The notes beneath the pieces were generated by a model, which saw nothing but the letters and a program-made list of their open reading frames with translations, was not told where the DNA came from and ran no database searches. Positions 59,085 to 64,000 of a stretch of DNA of 64,000 nt are shown here, in pieces; within the stretch, counting starts at the first letter, position 1, and every line of letters starts with the position of its first letter. This stretch comes from Rhabdornis inornatus (lineage: Eukaryota > Chordata > Aves > Passeriformes > Rhabdornithidae): contig VWZS01003516.1 of assembly GCA_013397075.1 (NCBI GenBank), positions 1,302,001 to 1,366,000 of the forward strand, in the 5' to 3' direction. The position numbers and the translations under genes were made by a program.

Positions 59085-59626
59085 GTAGTGATTGTCCCCC
59101 TGTGCTGGCACTAGTGAGGCCACACTTCAGATCCTGAGTTCAGTTTTGGCCCCTCACTACGTGAAAGACATTGAGGGGCTGGAGTGTGTCCAGAGGAGGG
59201 CAACAGCTGGGGGAGGGTCTGGAGCACAAGTCTGATGAGGAGCAACTGAGGGATCTGGAGTGTTCAACCTGGAGAAAAGGAGATTCAGGAGACCTTATCA
59301 GTCTCTACAACTCCCTGACTGGAGGGTGTACCCAGGTGGGGATCAGGCTCTGCTCCCAGGGAATGAGTGACAGGATGAGAGGAAACAGCTTTGAGTTGCA
59401 CCAGGGGAAGTTTACATTGGGTATTAGGAAAAATTCTGTACTGAAAGGGTTGTGAGGCATTGGAACAGGATGCCCAGGGAAGTGGTGGAATCTCCATCCC
59501 TGGAAGTGTTCAAAAGGCATGTGGGTGTGACACCTGCAGACATGGTTTAGTGGTGAATGTCCTGGTGCTGTGTTAGCAGTCAGACTCAATGATCTCAGAA
59601 GTCTTTTCCAATCATAATTGGAAGAT
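59085..59626 (+). mobile_element. CR1 LINE 3' fragment
   Basis: A long 5'-truncated CR1 copy. It carries ACTAGTGAGGCCACACTTC, GTTTTGGCCCCTCACTAC, GAGGGGCTGGAGTGTGTCCA, GATGAGGAGCAACTGAGGGA, CCTGGAGAAAAGGAGA, GCCCAGGGAAGTGGTGGAAT and an end resembling GATCTCAGAAGTCTTTTCCA. The plus orientation is opposite to SYNE2. It is better preserved than the copy at 41.2-41.8 kb. Coordinates at both ends are approximate. Confidence 0.93.
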
Positions 59627-61770
59627 TGGTCCATAGGTCCCACAGGGACCAACAGTATGAGCTTCATGGTAGGACATTCCTTCCATAACACAGAATTTGC
59701 ATGTCTAGATTCCAGCATTGGAGGAAGATCAAATGTCCCCAGGTCCCAGCCCCAATCTGGATAAAGTGTTAACTCTGAATGATTGTCATGGCTGTGTAAA
59801 CTAATTTTGTTTGGATAATCTAAGTTATGTTTGCTCTGCAGTCTGCCAGGACAAACCTTTGGCTTAGTGACCCTCCGCTTTCCCCTGTGTGCAACCCCCT
59901 GTGCTGTGCTGGCACAGTGTGCATGCTGGAGCTGGGAACCAGATGAAAGTTAGCCCTGAAGAAGAATACTTTGTTTTGATCTGGATTGCTCCCAGGGTTT
60001 GATTGTGGTGTGGATGCACAAAGAGCTATGTCAGCACAACGGAGCGGGCAGCAGGATCTAGCACAGGGACAGGAATGCTCAGCAGAAGCTGAGGTTGGGA
60101 ACAGGACACTAAGAAAGAAAACAAGGGATCAGCACTGTGCCAGAAACATCAGTCTCTGTGCCCAGCTACTCTCTGCTCACCCCATTCCTTGCAGGAGAGA
60201 GAATTGAGAAAGGGAAAGGAGGGGTGAGAGTAGAAACTCACCTTTGGACTTTCCAAAGGACCTTCCACACTGCTGGTGTAGCAACACCAAGGAAATATGG
60301 ATGCAGTTTTGCAGGCATCATTTTTGGTGGCAATTATTTGATGGACCAGTCAGGTTATGCTCCCTCTGTTGTGCTGGTGCAGCTCTTTGTGCTGTTGTGT
60401 TGTCAAACAGACCAGGAAACTGCTTTAAAAAAGCAGCACCCTCCCCTCCTCAGTTATTTTTACCCTGTCTCTGTTCCCAGACACAATTCACCTTGTCTCC
60501 ACTGAGGTGCAACTGGAAGAAGGGTGCTGGAGTGGGAAAGTGTAGCCAGAAGCAGGTGATCAGGGGTCTGCCTAAACCCACTGTGCTTCTCAGAAAATGC
60601 CCATGGCCCAACACCTTGGGGAGAGTTTCCCTTCAGCAGTCATGGCCAGCTTATTTGTCAGAATTAGAGAGATCAAAAAGAGGAAAGGAAGGTTGAATCC
60701 ATGCAGGCACGTGCAACATTTGCATACTATTTTCCTCTGGAAAGCATAAAAGGAAATCTGACAGTAATCATGTTAGAAATGCTCCCTGTTCCCCTCCCCT
60801 TTAATCTAAGCTCTGTGTATGACACTGTCCCTGGCATGTAAGACGGCTCCAGCAGATCACTGGGGCTGCCTCCAACACCCGGCTGTTTGTGCTGAAGTCA
60901 GTGGAAACACTTTGATGGTTAAAGGTGCCCATGCCTACATGCTCTGTTAGGTCACCAGCTAATTTTAGGATGGAGGAGCATGGTTCCAAAAGAGAAAAAT
61001 AGGTTAATAACATTGAAGTCGCAGCAAATCTGTAGGAAATCTCCTGGAACAGGTCCATAATTAGCAAATCTACACTTCTCGAAGAAGAAATCTTCACCTT
61101 TTCTTCAGTTCTCTTTTTCCCTTGATTTTGCCTGTAGACTGTGGTTCCTGTGGCTAAAACAGGATGAACTGAAGACTTCTACACTTAGGGATTAGTACCT
61201 GAACCTGGCATCCAGGAGCCAGAACCATGCATTTACATCTTTCTACACAGGATTGCATTAGGGAGGTGTTTATTGTCTTAAAGCAAACAGTGCTGGTGTC
61301 AACTCCCAAATTTTTCAGAGCTAAGGCACTGGATTCTGCTCATACAGAGGCACATCCCAGGTTGGTCTCCCGAGGACAGGCATCTGCCATCTGAACTGTG
61401 CAGAGCTCATTTTGCTCCATTCATAACGCAGGCATCGTGTGTGAATAAAAGTTTCCACTCTCTTTTCCCATCTCCCAAAGTGCACCAGCTTCTCAGTTAC
61501 AGGCGAGGAGGGTTTGTTACACAAAGAAACTACCTTCAGGTTTCACCCTGAAAATTAAAATTCAAGGGTGGTCATCCCTAACCCTCAGTTCCATTTTAGT
61601 GGGGTTTTTTGGATCACAGGTATTTACTGAGGGTATTCACCTCTGATGTAAGTCCTGCTTCAGGTACTGAAGTGCCTTTGTGGATCCCACTTGAAACCTT
61701 ACATTCCTGATTGGCTTAGTGGGCTTAGCAGACTGTGTTTTAGGAGCCTGTTGGACTCCTGATAAGATCA

Positions 61771-61814
61771 GGTCAAGGTCTTACAGATCTTTAGGAGCCC
61801 ATAAGACCTTGACC
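61771..61814. repeat. 13-bp inverted repeat with 18-nt spacer
   Basis: GGTCAAGGTCTTA (61771-61783) is the exact reverse complement of TAAGACCTTGACC (61802-61814). A TTTAGGAGCC motif also recurs directly nearby (about 61739 and 61790). Origin unknown. Confidence 0.85.
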
Positions 61815-64000
61815 CAACCTTATTAGTGAATTCTAGCAAGGTTTTGGATTCAGAATCCCCTTATCGTAAACCCAAACGTTTATCCCCTTTTTTCATTTAC
61901 ATTAGTCAGTCTAACAAAAAATAATACCCCTTCTATCCTTGGATTCTCGCAGCTGCAGCCCTTGTGTTTATAAGAGTACTGTGATGAGCCTGCAATCAAG
62001 ACCATGCCAGTCTTGTCAGCTTTGCCCTCGTGCTCCAAGGCTGGCTGGTGCCTCCCACACACTCTGTATCTTACCAGCAGCTTGGTATCTCAGCTTTGGC
62101 TGTTATTTCTCAGAAGTTATGTGAGAGAAACCTGCCAAGAAACACTACTCAGCTGACTGCAGCAGAAGCTTGAGAAACACAGTGTAGTGGTCAAATGCCA
62201 GGTCTGGATTCAGGAACTCTCTGGATGGTTGAGTAAATAGCAGCAGCTGGACAAGCAGCTTCTTTGTAAAATAGCTCCAACAGCAGCTGCAAGCTCAGGT
62301 GCTTGTAAAACAAAACTGAGTAGCAGAAGGCAAGCAAGGGCTTGGGCATTTTCCTCTTGCTGGCCTCCCCTCACCCCAAAGCACTTTCACTGGGGCTCAG
62401 ACGAGACCTGCAGTAGTTTCACTTTGAGCAGTGTTTTAATCCCTTGACAGCCTTTCCTTTCCTTGCCACCTCCAAGAATGGAAAGGAAACAAAGAAAAAA
62501 ACACTCTCTGTAGTTGCAGGTATTGATAGTTCTAGGACACACCTGAGGACTGCACAAACCACATCAGGACATGGAAATACTGGGCAAGGCACCCTTCTCA
62601 CCCTTCCATGGTCAGGGCAAAGCTCCCTTGAGCAGCTCAGGCAGCAGCAGTTTGCTTTGCCTCTGCTTCCCCTGCAACCCTGACGTATCTTGGGTGGCTA
62701 CAGCCCATTTTCAGCCATGATTCAGTGGAGAACAAAAAAGCTCTCAAGGGTAGGAAGTGGGGCTAAGGCTTCTTTGGAAGCAGGATTTAGTAATCCCAGT
62801 TACCACCTTTAAAAATCAGTGCCCTTGGGCCCCAGCCAGCCCTCAGCTCTGTCAACATCTTTACTGCCAACTTTACTAACAGTCACACAAATGTAAATCT
62901 ACTGTGAGAAGAGGATTAAGCCCATTCTGGTTTTATGGCCTATGAAATGTCTCCTGCCCTGCTGGCACTGTGCAGTGATACATAACACAGGAAAGGGGAA
63001 TTCAGGCTGCTATTGTGTCTCTAGAATTTTAAAGGAAAAAATGTAATTCCAGAAACTTTACCAGGTGGCAAAGTGCAAATGCAGATAAGAGTTTTTCTAA
63101 GTCAGAAGCTAAAGGCCTGTACCTTGCCAGATGTGGTTGAAGTACATAATTTTTTTCCTCAAAATAAGATTATCAACAGTAATTTTCCATGCATTCAAGT
63201 TCAGGATTTTGTCTGCAAGGGGATTAAAGCTCAGGCAAACATCAGCGTGCCTGAACACTGCCCTGATCTGTGTACTGCTCCCACTTGGGATGAGACCTAT
63301 GTAGGGGACCATGTAGGAATCCCACAAAAATTATTATTTCTTAATTCATCATTTAGTTGGCTGAGATTTGCAAGGAGGACTGAGGGAATCATATTTATGG
63401 TTTCTAAAAAAATTCAGTTCGTTGTGGGTTCCCCACTCCCTTAGGCTGATATTTTAATACGAAAGGGTTTTCTTTACTATAAAATTTATTATTGAATTTC
63501 AGCTCTTGGGCTGGGCATATATTTTGGTTCCAGGTTTCTATAGTCTCAGAGGATGGCTCAGACCTCTTAGCAAGATCTCAGTACCACTAAATAATTGTAA
63601 TGATCACTAACAGAGTAACTCCGTTGAGCTGTTAGCAGAAAAACAGCCAAGCTGAATACATATTTCAATTAAAGATGCAGAATTATGCCACTTATGCACA
63701 AGCCTGAAAAGCAGATGATATTTAAAATGTTCTTCAGGGCAGGAGATAGAATTAATTTTTCATTACCTTCAACATTTATCCAATTTATCTCTAGCTGGAG
63801 AGTCTCATTCATTCAGTCCTTATCTGTGTCAAGTTGATGTTGTGTAAGATTTTGTGGGTGACTGTGACTGTGTTGGTCACAGGGGATAGGTAGGGACTAT
63901 GATGAGATACTACACTGACCCTTGAAGGCACAACTGATGGCATTTGCCAAAATGGGACTCCATCTCCCTGGCAAACCCTCACATACACATACTCAAACTT

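Larger units (their letters stand above)
56961..64000. other. Non-coding flank upstream of the CpG island
   Basis: Presumed intergenic sequence 5' of SYNE2. In mammals and birds the next gene on this side is expected to be SGPP1 by synteny, but none of it is visible here. Apart from a CR1 3' portion at about 59085-59626 and a small inverted repeat at 61771-61814, I see only short unsupported reading frames, for example at 60244-60696 and 63073-63444. Confidence 0.6.

Noticed and set aside
60244..60696. Plus-strand open frames of 122-150 codons
   Set aside because: Two overlapping frames of similar length with no domain; consistent with chance.
1..64000. CRISPR arrays, operons, prokaryotic promoters, tRNA or rRNA genes, endogenous retroviruses
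   Set aside because: No direct-repeat arrays with spacers, no cloverleaf or rRNA-like segments and no retroviral gene or LTR pattern were recognised. The window is a eukaryotic gene locus.

Overview
The window looks like vertebrate nuclear DNA, most likely from a bird. It is AT-leaning, its introns are short, it carries 3' fragments of CR1 LINEs (the typical avian retroposon), and it encodes one large vertebrate gene split into many small exons. No prokaryotic, organellar or viral coding content was seen. The bird assignment is an inference from the CR1 copies and the compact introns.

The only protein-coding gene I can support is SYNE2 (nesprin-2), on the minus strand. The start codon is at 38771-38769, and coding sequence runs leftwards through 32 exons to 51, where the window ends inside the gene. 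I set every exon edge from splice sites and from similarity to mammalian nesprin-2. The 32 exons total 4893 nt, all phases join, and the result is 1631 codons without a stop. They encode two calponin-homology (CH) domains that bind F-actin (about residues 30-137 and 184-292), then a long helical spectrin-repeat rod. The rest of the rod and the C-terminal KASH membrane anchor must lie beyond position 1.

Layout from left to right: 51-16646 holds exons 32 to 14 (rod); 18281-23086 holds exons 13 to 9 (start of the rod); 23806-29190 holds exons 8 to 2 (the CH domains); 29191-38692 is a 9.5-kb intron; 38693-38771 is the first coding exon with a short 5' UTR. From 38.8 to 56 kb lies non-coding DNA, probably the first (UTR) intron. 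A CpG island at about 55.99-56.96 kb is the likely SYNE2 promoter and non-coding first exon. From 57 to 64 kb is non-coding DNA, presumably upstream intergenic sequence, with a good CR1 copy at about 59.1-59.6 kb.

No new biological system is evident. The most notable items are a probable GC-AG intron after exon 25, two perfect short-loop hairpins (21709-21752 and 39109-39153) that look like template-switch products or small-RNA precursors, a recent 32-bp tandem duplication, a four-tract G-quadruplex motif in the CpG island, and a linker between exons 16 and 17 that seems shorter than in mammals.
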